38,652 bases of DNA from Levilactobacillus angrenensis (GTDB taxonomy: Bacteria; Bacillota; Bacilli; Lactobacillales; Lactobacillaceae): positions 1 through 38,652 of the forward strand of contig NZ_RHOB01000022.1 of NCBI RefSeq assembly GCF_003946085.1, written 5' to 3'. The notes under the pieces were generated by a model. That model had not been told where the DNA came from. It worked only from the letters and a program-made list of their open reading frames with translations, and did not search any database. Of this stretch, positions 23,345-31,561 are shown in pieces (within the stretch, counting starts at the first letter, position 1; each line of letters begins with the position of its first letter). A program made the translations under genes and the position numbers.

Positions 23345-24604
23345 ATGCTAGTCGCAGTCAATATTTTAGGGGTAATTGTTTACCTCGCAATCGCATTCTT
23401 GTTCTCCAAGAACAAGAAAAAGATCAACTGGAAGTCAACCGGGATCGTTTTAGTGCTTAACTTGGTTTTGGCTTGGTTCTTCACGAGTTTCTCCATCGGG
23501 CAAGACATCGTTAAGGGTGCTGCCGATGGGTTCAACTGGTTAGTCCAAGTGGCTTACCAAGGGATTGTCTTCGCCTTACCTAACTGGGTTACTCCAGAAT
23601 TCGGTGGGACTGCCAAGTCAATGAACTTCGTTACGAGTTCATTGCTGCCAATCTTATTAGTTGTGCCAATGTTCGATATCTTGACTTACATCGGGGTATT
23701 GCCTTGGATCATCAAGTGGGTTGGTCGTGGCCTTTCCTACATTACCGGTCAACCTAAGTTCGAATCTTTCTTCTCTGTTGAAATGATGTTCTTAGGGAAC
23801 ACTGAAGCCTTAGCCGTTTCTCAATTACAATTAAAGAGCATGCGTAAGGAACGTAACTTGACCCTTGCCATGATGTCCATGTCATGTATCACTGCCTCCA
23901 TTCTGGGTGCATATACCCAAATGGTTCCTGGTCAATTTGTTTTGACGGCCGTTCCAATCAACATCTTGAACGCCATCATCGTTACCAACATGTTGAACCC
24001 TGTTGAAGTGGCCCCAGAAGAAGATACCATCGCCAAAATCGGTGGGTCCAACACTGCTGCCGCTGAAGAAGGCGACGTTGAAGACGATGGCAAGAAGGAA
24101 GCCTTCTTCTCCTTCTTGGGTGACTCTATCTTGGGTGCCGGTCGTCTGATCTTGATCATTGCCGCTAACGTTATCGCTTTCGTTGCCTTAGCTGCCTTGA
24201 TCGACAAGTTGCTTGGTTTATTCAACCCATGGTTATCTTTGGAACACATCTTAGGGATCATCATGTTCCCATTTGCATGGTTAATGGGTCTGAACGTTTC
24301 AGACGCCTTCCAATTCGCCCAATACATGGGGACGAAGTTAGTTACGAACGAATTCGTTGTTATGGGTAAGATTTCTTCAACCATTAACACGGGTGCCTTC
24401 TCTGACCACTACCGGGCCATCTTAACTGTCTTCTTGACTTCATTCGCTAACTTCTCAACTACTGGGATGATTATCGGTTGTTTCAAGGGGATCGTTGACC
24501 GTGAAAACAACGAACTTATCTCTAAGAACGTTGGTTACATGTTACTTTCCGGGATCCTGGTTTCCTTGCTATCAGCCGGAATTGTTGGTCTCTTCGTTTG
24601 GTAA
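23345..24604 (+). CDS. nupC: NupC-type concentrative nucleoside transporter
   Basis: This 419-residue membrane protein is of the CNT family (nucleoside:cation symport). Hydrophobic segments run throughout: NILGVIVYLAIAFLFSKNKK at the start, FVTSSLLPILLVVPMFDILT, the family core VEMMFLGNTEALAVSQLQLK and the C-terminal FSTTGMIIGCFKGIVDREN. The charged loop around EDTIAKIGGSNTAAAEEGDV between membrane segments is cytoplasmic in similar proteins. The ribosome binding site is GGAAAGAGG, 11 nt upstream. Codons are of the highly expressed type. It imports nucleosides for the hydrolase encoded downstream. No clear terminator separates it from the permease gene. Confidence 0.9.
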   Translation: MLVAVNILGVIVYLAIAFLFSKNKKKINWKSTGIVLVLNLVLAWFFTSFSIGQDIVKGAADGFNWLVQVAYQGIVFALPNWVTPEFGGTAKSMNFVTSSLLPILLVVPMFDILTYIGVLPWIIKWVGRGLSYITGQPKFESFFSVEMMFLGNTEALAVSQLQLKSMRKERNLTLAMMSMSCITASILGAYTQMVPGQFVLTAVPINILNAIIVTNMLNPVEVAPEEDTIAKIGGSNTAAAEEGDVEDDGKKEAFFSFLGDSILGAGRLILIIAANVIAFVALAALIDKLLGLFNPWLSLEHILGIIMFPFAWLMGLNVSDAFQFAQYMGTKLVTNEFVVMGKISSTINTGAFSDHYRAILTVFLTSFANFSTTGMIIGCFKGIVDRENNELISKNVGYMLLSGILVSLLSAGIVGLFVW

Positions 24605-24833
24605 AAAAATAACGCCTCATTGCGTATGGGGCTGACGCAATAGCCCAGGGGCCTTCTGTTCCTGGGCTATCTGTGTCACTTACGACTGACGGGATTCAAC
24701 CTGGCCAGTCCGAAACGGGTGCCGACCTCTCTAATCGGAGAGTGAAACCCAGCCGGGTGCGTGAGACCATCCGGTTGCAAAGCCCGGGAAGTCTGTATGT
24801 CGCGAACTGACGTACCGAAAGATAGGGATTTTT
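24605..24833 (+). ncRNA. Multi-hairpin leader between nupC and the purine permease gene
   Basis: ATTGCGT/ACGCAAT (24619-24641) is followed directly by TAGCCCAGG/CCTGGGCTA (24641-24669), both perfect. CTCTC/GAGAG and CCGGGT/ATCCGG stems follow near 24735-24780. No T run follows the first two, so they are not a standard terminator. The leader may sense a ligand or tune the stability of a shared message. The class is unknown. Confidence 0.45.
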
Positions 24834-26147
24834 ATGAGTAAGCTACAATCGCAGGTGGATGTCGCCAATAACTTAACGTTACGCGAAGCCCTGCGGCATA
24901 AGGATGTCGTCCGCAACGAACTGATTGCTGGTGTGACTGGCTTTTTCGCCATCTCGTACATCATCATTGTTAACCCGCTGATTTTAAAAGATGCGGGCAT
25001 TCCAACTGACCTCAGCGTCTTCGCCACCATTTTCTCGTCGGTGATTGGGTGTCTGATCATGGGCCTGTGGGCCAACGCACCAGTCATTCTCACCCCAGGG
25101 ATGGGGGTCAACGCCTTCTTCACGTATACCATTGTCGTGAACATGGGGCTGAGCTGGCAAGAAGCCTTAGGAATCGCTGCGGTCGCCAGTTTTATTTACA
25201 TGTTAATTGCTTTCACCAAGATTTCCACGATTCTCTCCGAAGCCATACCGGATTCGCTGAAGAGTGGGATTACCGCCGGCATTGGGCTCTTCCTGGTCGA
25301 AATCGGCCTGGAAAAAGCGGGCCTGATCGTGGCCGGGAAGTCATCGCTGATTGTGTTGGGGGATTTGACCAAACCCACGCCGTTACTGGCACTGTTTGGC
25401 TTAGTCCTCAGCCTGATCTTGTACATTCGCAAGATCAAAGGGAACTTCTTCATCGCCATTATCGCCACTAGCCTGCTGGCCTTCTTCTGTGGTGTGAAGG
25501 ATGCCGACACCCCAACCGTTGATTTGGCGCGGTTAGGACAGTATCACAAAATCGTCTTCCAAAACGACTTCAGTCACTGGCTGAGCACGCCCTTTATTCT
25601 AGCGGCCTTTTCGATGACCATGATTTTGGTCTTTGAATCCATGGGCCTGCTACAGGGGTTATTGCCCAACCACAAGAAGTTCAAGAAGACGTTTGAAGGT
25701 AGCTCCGTGACGACCTTCCTGTCCAGTTTTCTGGGCACGAGTCCGACTGTGGCTGCCGCCGAAAGTGCCTCGGGGATTGAAAGTGGGGGCCGGACCGGGA
25801 TCATGGCATTGACTGCCGCCGTCCTGTTCGCACTGTCACTGATCTTCGTGCCACTGTTGGCCTACGTTCCGTCCGCCGCCATTGCGCCCGTGATTATTAT
25901 CACTGGGGCCTTGATGATGGCAGCCATCGGCGGAATTAAGATGGCCGACTTCTCTGAATGGTTCCCAGCCTTCTTGATTATCGTGCTGATTCCATTCACC
26001 AACAGTATCTCCACTGGGTTAGCCTTTGGTTTCGTGTGCTACCCAGTTATGAAATTGGCTTTGGGGAAGGGCAAAGAACTTTCCTGGCCAGTCTACTTGT
26101 TAGGCGTGTTATTCTTGCTAGACCTCATCTTCAGTGCGATGCTCTAG
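24834..26147 (+). CDS. AzgA-type (NCS2) purine permease
   Basis: This 437-residue polytopic membrane protein has hallmarks of the adenine/guanine/hypoxanthine permeases (AzgA, PbuG/PbuO group). These are VRNELIAGVTGFFAISYIII, then NAPVILTPGMGVNAFFTYTI (substrate-site segment), LKSGITAGIGLFLVEIGLEK and GTSPTVAAAESASGIESGGR. It takes up purine bases by proton symport. The ribosome binding site is AAAGATAGGG shortly before the ATG. Its place between a nucleoside transporter and a nucleoside hydrolase fits purine salvage. Which base it prefers cannot be read from sequence. Confidence 0.9.
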   Translation: MSKLQSQVDVANNLTLREALRHKDVVRNELIAGVTGFFAISYIIIVNPLILKDAGIPTDLSVFATIFSSVIGCLIMGLWANAPVILTPGMGVNAFFTYTIVVNMGLSWQEALGIAAVASFIYMLIAFTKISTILSEAIPDSLKSGITAGIGLFLVEIGLEKAGLIVAGKSSLIVLGDLTKPTPLLALFGLVLSLILYIRKIKGNFFIAIIATSLLAFFCGVKDADTPTVDLARLGQYHKIVFQNDFSHWLSTPFILAAFSMTMILVFESMGLLQGLLPNHKKFKKTFEGSSVTTFLSSFLGTSPTVAAAESASGIESGGRTGIMALTAAVLFALSLIFVPLLAYVPSAAIAPVIIITGALMMAAIGGIKMADFSEWFPAFLIIVLIPFTNSISTGLAFGFVCYPVMKLALGKGKELSWPVYLLGVLFLLDLIFSAML

Positions 26148-26170
26148 CAAAATGTCACAAAGAGTTTTAC

Positions 26171-26195
26171 TAGCGGCGGGTCGTGCCCGCCGCTA
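26171..26195 (+). other. Perfect 10-bp hairpin between permease and hydrolase genes
   Basis: TAGCGGCGGG and CCCGCCGCTA pair around TCGTG. No T run follows, so it is more likely a message-processing or stability element, allowing partial read-through to the hydrolase gene. Confidence 0.5.
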
Positions 26196-26229
26196 AACGA
26201 AAACGAATTCATTTAGGAGGATATTTATT

Positions 26230-27144
26230 ATGACAATTAAAATTCTTATGGATACTGACCCAGGTATTGATGATGCAGCTGCTTTGACCATGGCGATCAA
26301 CGACCCCAAGATCGACTTGAAGTTGATCACGACGGTTGCCGGTAACGTAACGGTTGACAAGACCACCATCAACGCCTTGAAGATCGTGCGGTTCTTTAAC
26401 CAAGACATCCCAGTTGCTGCGGGTGCTGAACAACCATTGTTCAAGGACTTTGAAGACGCTGCTCGGATTCACGGGGCTTCCGGGATGCCGGGCTATGAAT
26501 TCCCAACCGACTTACCAAAGCCATTACACAAGACGGCCGTAGAAGCCTTACATGATGAAATCATGGCTAGTCCAGATCCAATCACCTTGGTCCCAACCGG
26601 TTCATACACCAACATTGCGTTGCTCTTCTCTGAATACCCAGAAGTAAAGAGCCACATCGACCGGATCGTTGCCATGGGTGGTGCCCTGGGCAAGGGGAAC
26701 ATGACCAGTGCCGCTGAATTTAACGTCTTCACCGACCCAGATGCTGCCGCTATCGTTTACAAGTCTGGGATTCCGATTGTCATGGTTGGCTTGGACATTA
26801 CCATGAAGGCTTTGCTGACGCACGAAAGCATTGAAGAATTGCCAAAGATCAGCGAAACTGGGAAGATGCTGCATGACATCATCGTTAACGATGGTGACAA
26901 CAGCGATAAGGGTATCGCCATGCATGATGTGAACACCATCTTCTATCTCTTGCACCCAGAAGCCATCAAGACGGAAGACATGTGGATCGACGTTGTCACC
27001 GATGGCCCAGCTATTGGGGAAACGGTTGGCGACATCCGCGGGGCTTACCACGATGGCAAGACCAACGCTAAGGTCTCGACTGATATCGATGCTGACGCCT
27101 TCAACAAGTGGTTCCTCGAAGAAGTTCGGGCAATCAAGAACTAA
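26230..27144 (+). CDS. Inosine-uridine preferring / ribonucleoside hydrolase
   Basis: This 304-residue enzyme of the IunH/Rih family cuts N-glycosidic bonds of ribonucleosides to give base and ribose. DTDPGIDDA (residues 8-16) supplies the calcium-binding Asp cluster. PTGSYTNIALL, MGGALGKGNMTSAAEFNVFT and, near the C-terminus, MHDVNTIFYLLHPE are in family order. A strong AGGAGG lies before the ATG. It follows nucleoside and purine transport genes and is closed by a terminator, so it is the last gene of the salvage block. The substrate range (RihA, B or C) is not assigned. Confidence 0.92.
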   Translation: MTIKILMDTDPGIDDAAALTMAINDPKIDLKLITTVAGNVTVDKTTINALKIVRFFNQDIPVAAGAEQPLFKDFEDAARIHGASGMPGYEFPTDLPKPLHKTAVEALHDEIMASPDPITLVPTGSYTNIALLFSEYPEVKSHIDRIVAMGGALGKGNMTSAAEFNVFTDPDAAAIVYKSGIPIVMVGLDITMKALLTHESIEELPKISETGKMLHDIIVNDGDNSDKGIAMHDVNTIFYLLHPEAIKTEDMWIDVVTDGPAIGETVGDIRGAYHDGKTNAKVSTDIDADAFNKWFLEEVRAIKN

Positions 27145-27158
27145 ACTTACGACTGAAA

Positions 27159-27187
27159 GAGACTCTCATTTGGGGGTCTCTTTTTTG
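27159..27187 (+). terminator. Terminator of the purine salvage block
   Basis: GAGACTCTC pairs with GGGGGTCTC through two T-G wobbles and is followed by six T residues. Confidence 0.8.
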
Positions 27188-27264
27188 CTGGCGAGAAAAA
27201 ATCGCGGCCAAAAGAAATTTTACACAAACGGGTAGGTATTCCATACAGAAACGTTACATGCCTC

Positions 27265-27448
27265 TGCTATGCTAGAGAAAAATCAGGGAAGAGGCTGATC
27301 AGATGTCTACGATGGATATGGATACCTTAATCTTATTGGTCGTCACGTGGCTGCCGATGCTGTTCTTTGCCCGAAAACCCAAGCACCCTTGACTGGTGGC
27401 TGTGAAAAATTGCTGCGGAGGACGCCCCTCTCCGTGGCAATTTTTTTG
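27265..27448 (+). promoter_or_regulatory. Self-contained small transcript: promoter and terminator
   Basis: TGCTATGCT (27265-27273) is an extended -10. A terminator lies at about 27407-27448: AAATTGC then CGGAG pair with CTCCG then GCAATTT, followed by T residues. The microprotein gene at 27303 lies between them. Confidence 0.65.
27303..27392 (+). CDS. 29-residue single-TM microprotein
   Basis: The ATG frame encodes 29 residues: an acidic start (MSTMDMD), one hydrophobic helix (TLILLVVTWLPMLFF) and a basic tail (ARKPKHP). GAAGAGG lies about 9 nt upstream, and the gene has its own promoter and terminator. Such layouts are seen in small membrane regulators and in type I toxins. No antisense RNA is evident, so I make no functional call. 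Confidence 0.55.
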   Translation: MSTMDMDTLILLVVTWLPMLFFARKPKHP

Positions 27449-27632
27449 GCTCGCGGCTGGGGTCTGAAGGCTTGCTCACCAGTGGCAGAAATTTTACAAG
27501 ATGTTGACATGGATGACATCAAATATTTACATCAATTCGGTATGCTAGACCTAACTTAGTGATAGTCGGGGACTGTTACCGGGTGGTGTCCCGGTGGTTG
27601 CGACTTTCTTTATTGATGGGGGCCACGGGGGT

Positions 27633-28514
27633 ATGAATAAATTCACAATCGTTCATTTATCGGATCCACAATTATCGGCGGGGCGGGCGCCACAGTACCA
27701 CCAGCAATTACCGCCAGCAACCAAGCTACAACACATTTTTGATGATATTTTAGAGCGGCAAGTTGCGCCAGACCTAATCGTTATTAGCGGAGACTTGCTG
27801 ACGGCCGGAACTAGCCAGGACTACCAGCAATTGCGGCAATACTTACGGCAACAGTCGGCCCGGTTGCGGGCACCGATTCAAGTCATTTTGGGTGACCAGG
27901 ATGACCGCGAAGCCTTTAACGAAGGCTATTTGGAGGAGCCACACCAGCCTTACTACGCCTACAAACAGGTCTACCAGAACATGGACTTTTACTTCCTGGA
28001 TTCCAAGTGGGAGGCCCACAAGGAGGCGGGGTGGTTGGACCGGAAGCAACTGGACTGGCTCAATAAAAATCTCCACCTTGCGCCCCGGCGGCGAGCCTTC
28101 TTATTTCTCCATCATCCGCTAGATGCGCCGGCTCTGCGGGGGATGCGCTACGCCTTATTACAAAATAATCGCGAGCTACTGGCCATCCTGCACGGCCACA
28201 ATATCGGGGGCATTTTCACGGGGCACCTGCACTTTGGCGCCAGCTACCTGGTCGACACGACCATCCCGGTCACGACGGTGGCGTCGGCGTCGACCTATAT
28301 CGACTGCCAGGATCCCCACCGCCATGAGGTTCATGACGCGACCAGCTACAATGTGATTACGATTCAGCGGGGGATGGCCAGTGTGACCAATCATCCGCTG
28401 TTACTAGGCCAGCCGGTCATCGACACCATCACGGTCGGCAACACCGGCTTTGCCAAGCACCGACCACGGCTGAATCCTCAACGGCGCATGGGTAACGGCT
28501 TACCTTTAATTTAA
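27633..28514 (+). CDS. Calcineurin-like metallophosphoesterase with altered motifs
   Basis: This 293-residue cytoplasmic phosphoesterase resembles the CpdA (cyclic-nucleotide phosphodiesterase) class. Motifs in order: SDPQL (residues 10-14; family DxH, here Asp11 and Gln13), ISGDLL, LGDQDDR (family GNHD), FLHHPLD and FTGHLHFG. Two positions normally His or Asn-His read Gln and Asp-Gln, while the last two His motifs are intact, so metal binding may be altered. The ATG at 27633 is chosen because the family fold begins there; the frame stays open to 27594, but those 13 codons look non-protein-like. The ribosome binding site is weak (ACGGGGG). It is a single-gene unit with its own terminator. Confidence 0.8.
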   Translation: MNKFTIVHLSDPQLSAGRAPQYHQQLPPATKLQHIFDDILERQVAPDLIVISGDLLTAGTSQDYQQLRQYLRQQSARLRAPIQVILGDQDDREAFNEGYLEEPHQPYYAYKQVYQNMDFYFLDSKWEAHKEAGWLDRKQLDWLNKNLHLAPRRRAFLFLHHPLDAPALRGMRYALLQNNRELLAILHGHNIGGIFTGHLHFGASYLVDTTIPVTTVASASTYIDCQDPHRHEVHDATSYNVITIQRGMASVTNHPLLLGQPVIDTITVGNTGFAKHRPRLNPQRRMGNGLPLI

Positions 28515-28518
28515 ATCC

Positions 28519-28562
28519 AACAGACACAGTCATCGTGAGTTTAGCGAGGCCGTGTCTGTTTT
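28519..28562 (+). terminator. Terminator of the phosphoesterase gene
   Basis: AACAGACAC pairs with GTGTCTGTT around a long loop, followed by a short T run. Confidence 0.7.
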
Positions 28563-28589
28563 GTTGTCTAGTGACAGGTGGGGTTAATC

Positions 28590-28936
28590 ATTGGCCTGAC
28601 AACCACTTTATTTGGTGGTTAGCTGAATGGCTTAGTGATTACCTGGTGAAATGAGTTTAGTGATGGGGAAGCAGGGGAGTTGGCTGTAATTGCTATCTGA
28701 GCCGAGAGTGAAGCGAAATCTAGGCTCAGCCAGGGAATTTGCCAGTGGGCTATGCTGGTAAATTGGTGACTTTGAGACAGTGACTTTCTGGCTCAAAGCA
28801 AGCGCCGAGACCGGGCTATGGCTCGGGGCGTCCTTCCCCAGCGTTCCAGTCTAGAATTTCGCGTAACGGCAGGCGGTCAGTTCTCACCAGCGGCAGGCGG
28901 TCAGTTCTCACCAGCGGCAGGCGGTCAGTTCTCACC
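28590..28936. mobile_element. MITE-like element, copy B (inverted relative to copy A)
   Basis: On the minus strand, sequence from about 28890 leftward follows copy A: CTGACCGCCTGCCGTTACGCGA, then CTGGAACGCTGGGGAAGG. The two hairpins are kept with changed bases: GCGCCGAG/CTCGGGGC (28802-28829) and AATTTGCCAG/CTGGTAAATT (28736-28764). CTAGATTTCGCTTCACTC also matches copy A. The left end is unclear, so 28590 is approximate. There is no ORF. Confidence 0.6.
28865..28936. repeat. Three tandem 24-bp repeats at the end of MITE copy B
   Basis: The unit AACGGCAGGCGGTCAGTTCTCACC (first two bases AG in units 2 and 3) occurs at 28865-28888, 28889-28912 and 28913-28936. It includes the terminal-repeat motif of the MITE, so the element end has been triplicated. 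Confidence 0.95.
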
Positions 28937-29038
28937 AGCTACCCACTGCGTTCCAGCCCATAGTTGCCGGCTGGTAAGGCGGGAAGTCTAGTCTAGCCCT
29001 CAGCCCCACAACAATCCCGGAATGTTTCCCAATAGACG

Positions 29039-29067
29039 TTTCATGTGACGGCGATTTTCGGTATAAT
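29039..29067 (+). promoter_or_regulatory. Promoter of the rsmG-noc-parAB operon
   Basis: TTTCAT (29039-29044), 17 bp and TATAAT (29062-29067). A second -10, TATACT, lies at 29141-29146 without a good -35. Confidence 0.6.
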
Positions 29068-29151
29068 AGGTAACGACGCTAGGGCGAGGGGCAATTGGCC
29101 ATGTCGGTTCGGTTGCGTTTCGCCCGTAAGTAAGGTAAAGTATACTCAAAC

Positions 29152-29171
29152 GTGAAACAATTGTGTTTCAC
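29152..29171. promoter_or_regulatory. 20-bp palindrome with parS-like half-sites in reversed order
   Basis: GTGAAACA-ATTG-TGTTTCAC is a perfect palindrome just after the second -10 and 26 bp before the rsmG start. The arms equal parS half-sites (parS is TGTTTCAC then GTGAAACA), but in the opposite order, so this is not a canonical parS. It may be an operator or a hairpin. Confidence 0.5.
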
Positions 29172-29197
29172 AGAAGAACTGAACAGGGAGAAATTGA

Positions 29198-29926
29198 ATG
29201 AATCCTGAAGAATTTCGTGCCGCGCTGTCGGCGCAAGGTATCGAATTAAATGCAACACAGCAACAACAATTTGCTGACTACTATCAGTTCTTGGTGGCAA
29301 CGAACGAACACGTGAATTTAACGACAATTACGGCGGAGCCCGAGGTCTACCTGAAGCATTTTTATGACTCGTTGACCCCCGCTTTTTACGTGCCGGCAAT
29401 GAAGACGGAACCGCTCACGTTGTGTGACGTGGGTGCTGGCGCCGGCTTCCCATCGTTGCCCTTGAAAATCGTCTTCCCGCAGCTCCAGGTGACCATCGTG
29501 GATTCCCTGAACAAGCGGATCACGTTTTTAAATGAACTGGCAGCCAAGCTGAATTTGACTGGCGTGGCCTTTCATCATGCCCGGGCCGAAGAATTTGGCA
29601 ACAAGCGGGCCGAATACCGCGAAGACTTTGATTTGGTCACGGCGCGGGCGGTAGCGCGGATGTCCGTCTTGAGCGAACTGTGCTTGCCACTGGTAAAAGT
29701 TGGCGGGCAGTTTGTCGCCTTGAAAGCGGCCCAAACGGAAAATGAGCTCGCTGTCAGCCAAACGGCGATTACGACGCTGGGCGGCAAGTTGAATGCCGAT
29801 TACGCCTTCAACCTGCCACAGTCTAATGATCCGCGACACATCGTGGTCATTGATAAGGTCAAGCACACACCCAAGCGTTATCCGCGGAAGGCCGGGACAC
29901 CTAACCGGGAGCCGTTAGAAGATTAA
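29198..29926 (+). CDS. rsmG: 16S rRNA (guanine527-N7) methyltransferase RsmG
   Basis: This 242-residue SAM-dependent methyltransferase modifies G527 of 16S rRNA. SAM motif I is [16 protein letters not shown] near residues 72-87. [17 protein letters not shown] (motif II), [17 protein letters not shown] and GGQFVALKA follow in family order, and the basic tail [15 protein letters not shown] is typical. Length matches the family. AGGGAG lies about 9 nt before the ATG. It heads the operon that continues into noc, parA and parB, an order conserved near the replication origin of Firmicutes. Confidence 0.96.
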   Translation: MNPEEFRAALSAQGIELNATQQQQFADYYQFLVATNEHVNLTTITAEPEVYLKHFYDSLTPAFYVPAMKTEPLTLCDVGAGAGFPSLPLKIVFPQLQVTIVDSLNKRITFLNELAAKLNLTGVAFHHARAEEFGNKRAEYREDFDLVTARAVARMSVLSELCLPLVKVGGQFVALKAAQTENELAVSQTAITTLGGKLNADYAFNLPQSNDPRHIVVIDKVKHTPKRYPRKAGTPNREPLED

Positions 29927-29945
29927 TGGGATGGGGGTAAGATAA

Positions 29946-30779
29946 TTGCCATTTTCATTATTTGGAAATAACCGGGAGAAGGCCACGCATCCGGCCCATC
30001 CCGTGAAACAAAACGTGGTGATGATTCCGGTCGCCCAGATCATTCCGAACCGGTTCCAGCCACGGCAACGGTTTGACCAGACGGCGATCGCCGAACTGGC
30101 GCAGACCATTCAGGAGCACGGCTTACTGCAGCCCATTGTGTTGCGGGAGTACGAGCCCGACCATTACGAAATTATTGCCGGTGAGCGGCGGTTTCGGGCC
30201 GTTTCTAGTCTGAAATGGGACACGGTCCCTGCCATTTTGGAAAAGATGGATGACGACGAGACGGCGTCCATGGCGCTGATTGAAAACCTGCAACGTGAAG
30301 AATTATCAGCCGTGGAAGAGGCACACGCCTACCAGAAGCTGATGGATCTGAATCACATGACGCAGGCCCAGTTAGCGGAAGGCATCGGCAAGAGTCAGGG
30401 GTTCGTGGCCAATAAGCTGCGGCTTTTGAAGCTGAGCGAACCCGTGCGCCAAGCCATTTTGAACCGAGAAATCTCGGAACGCCACGGTCGGGCCCTTTTA
30501 GCGCTGGCAGATGACCAGCAGGCCACCGTCCTCCAGACCGTGCTTGCCGAGAAGCTCACGGTCAAGGAGACCGAAGCTTTGATTGCCAAACACCAGCACC
30601 CCAAGAAGCACCGGCGTAAGGTGACCAAGCACAGCGTCACTGGCGACACCCGCGTGGCCGTCAACACCATTCGCAAGTCGGTGAAGATGGTCAGCGATGC
30701 CGGCATGACGCTCACCACCAAAGAAGAAGAAACCGCGGACGGTTACCGCATTATTATTGATATTCCCAAAGAAAGCTAG
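29946..30779 (+). CDS. noc: Noc, nucleoid occlusion / ParB-family protein
   Basis: This 277-residue ParB-family protein has PFSLFGNNREK at the start (an amphipathic, membrane-targeting type of N-terminus in Noc). The CTP-binding/ParB core IAGERRFRAVSSLKWDTVPA and IENLQREELSAVEEAHAY follows, then the HTH MTQAQLAEGIGKSQGFVANK. The TTG start follows GGGGGTAAG by 6 nt and lies 20 nt after rsmG. Being first of two ParB paralogues in the order rsmG-noc-parA-parB identifies it as Noc rather than Spo0J. It binds specific sites and keeps the division ring off the nucleoid. Confidence 0.9.
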   Translation: MPFSLFGNNREKATHPAHPVKQNVVMIPVAQIIPNRFQPRQRFDQTAIAELAQTIQEHGLLQPIVLREYEPDHYEIIAGERRFRAVSSLKWDTVPAILEKMDDDETASMALIENLQREELSAVEEAHAYQKLMDLNHMTQAQLAEGIGKSQGFVANKLRLLKLSEPVRQAILNREISERHGRALLALADDQQATVLQTVLAEKLTVKETEALIAKHQHPKKHRRKVTKHSVTGDTRVAVNTIRKSVKMVSDAGMTLTTKEEETADGYRIIIDIPKES

Positions 30780-30793
30780 AGGTGAAACGACAT

Positions 30794-31561
30794 ATGGGTT
30801 ACATTATTGCATTAGCCAATCAGAAGGGTGGCGTGGGCAAGACCACGACCGGCGTGAACTTAGGCGCCGCATTAGCCACTGATGGCAAGCACATCTTACT
30901 GGTGGACACCGATGCCCAAGGCAATGCCACCAGTGGGGTCGGGGTCCAAAAGGCGACCATCGAACGCGAAATCTATGACGTTCTGGTCAACGAGATTCCC
31001 ATTCAAGACGCCATTTTACACACCGAACACCCGGGGTTAGACATCGTGCCGGCGACCATCCAGCTTTCTGGGGCCGAAATCGAGCTGACCCCGATGATGG
31101 CGCGGGAGACCCGACTGAAGGCGGCCTTGGATGAGGTTCGTGACCAGTACGATTACATTTTGATCGATTGCCCGCCGTCGTTAGGTCTGCTGACCATCAA
31201 CGCGTTTACCGCAGCCGACTCCATCCTGATTCCGGTGCAGAGTGAATACTATGCGCTGGAAGGATTGACGCAGTTGCTGAACACGGTCAAGTTGGTCCAA
31301 AAGCACTTTAACCGTGACCTGAAGATCGAAGGGGTCCTCTTGACGCTGTATGATGCGCGGACCAACTTGGGTAAGCAGGTCAATGAAGAAGTGAAGAAGT
31401 ATTTCCAAAACAAGGTCTACGCCACGATTATTCCGCGCAACGTCCAGTTAGCGGAGGCGCCGAGTCACGGGATGCCAATCATTGATTATGCGCCGAAGTC
31501 TAAGGGCGCTGAAGTCTACTCTGAACTCGCAAAGGAAGTGCTAGCTGCCCATGGCAAGTAA
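30794..31561 (+). CDS. parA: ParA/Soj chromosome-partitioning ATPase
   Basis: This 255-residue ParA ATPase has the deviant Walker A QKGGVGKTTTGVNLG starting at residue 9, then LLVDTDAQGNATSGVG, and DYILIDCPPSLGLLTINAFT (Walker B region). It acts with ParB in origin segregation and control of initiation. The start at 30794 is used because AGAGGTG lies 10 nt upstream; the GTG at 30782 would overlap that site. It follows noc by 14 nt and overlaps parB by 11 nt, indicating translational coupling. Confidence 0.96.
   Translation: MGYIIALANQKGGVGKTTTGVNLGAALATDGKHILLVDTDAQGNATSGVGVQKATIEREIYDVLVNEIPIQDAILHTEHPGLDIVPATIQLSGAEIELTPMMARETRLKAALDEVRDQYDYILIDCPPSLGLLTINAFTAADSILIPVQSEYYALEGLTQLLNTVKLVQKHFNRDLKIEGVLLTLYDARTNLGKQVNEEVKKYFQNKVYATIIPRNVQLAEAPSHGMPIIDYAPKSKGAEVYSELAKEVLAAHGK

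Noticed and set aside
29152-29171. Canonical parS site
   Set aside because: The half-sites are in the wrong order, so ParB would not be expected to bind it as parS.
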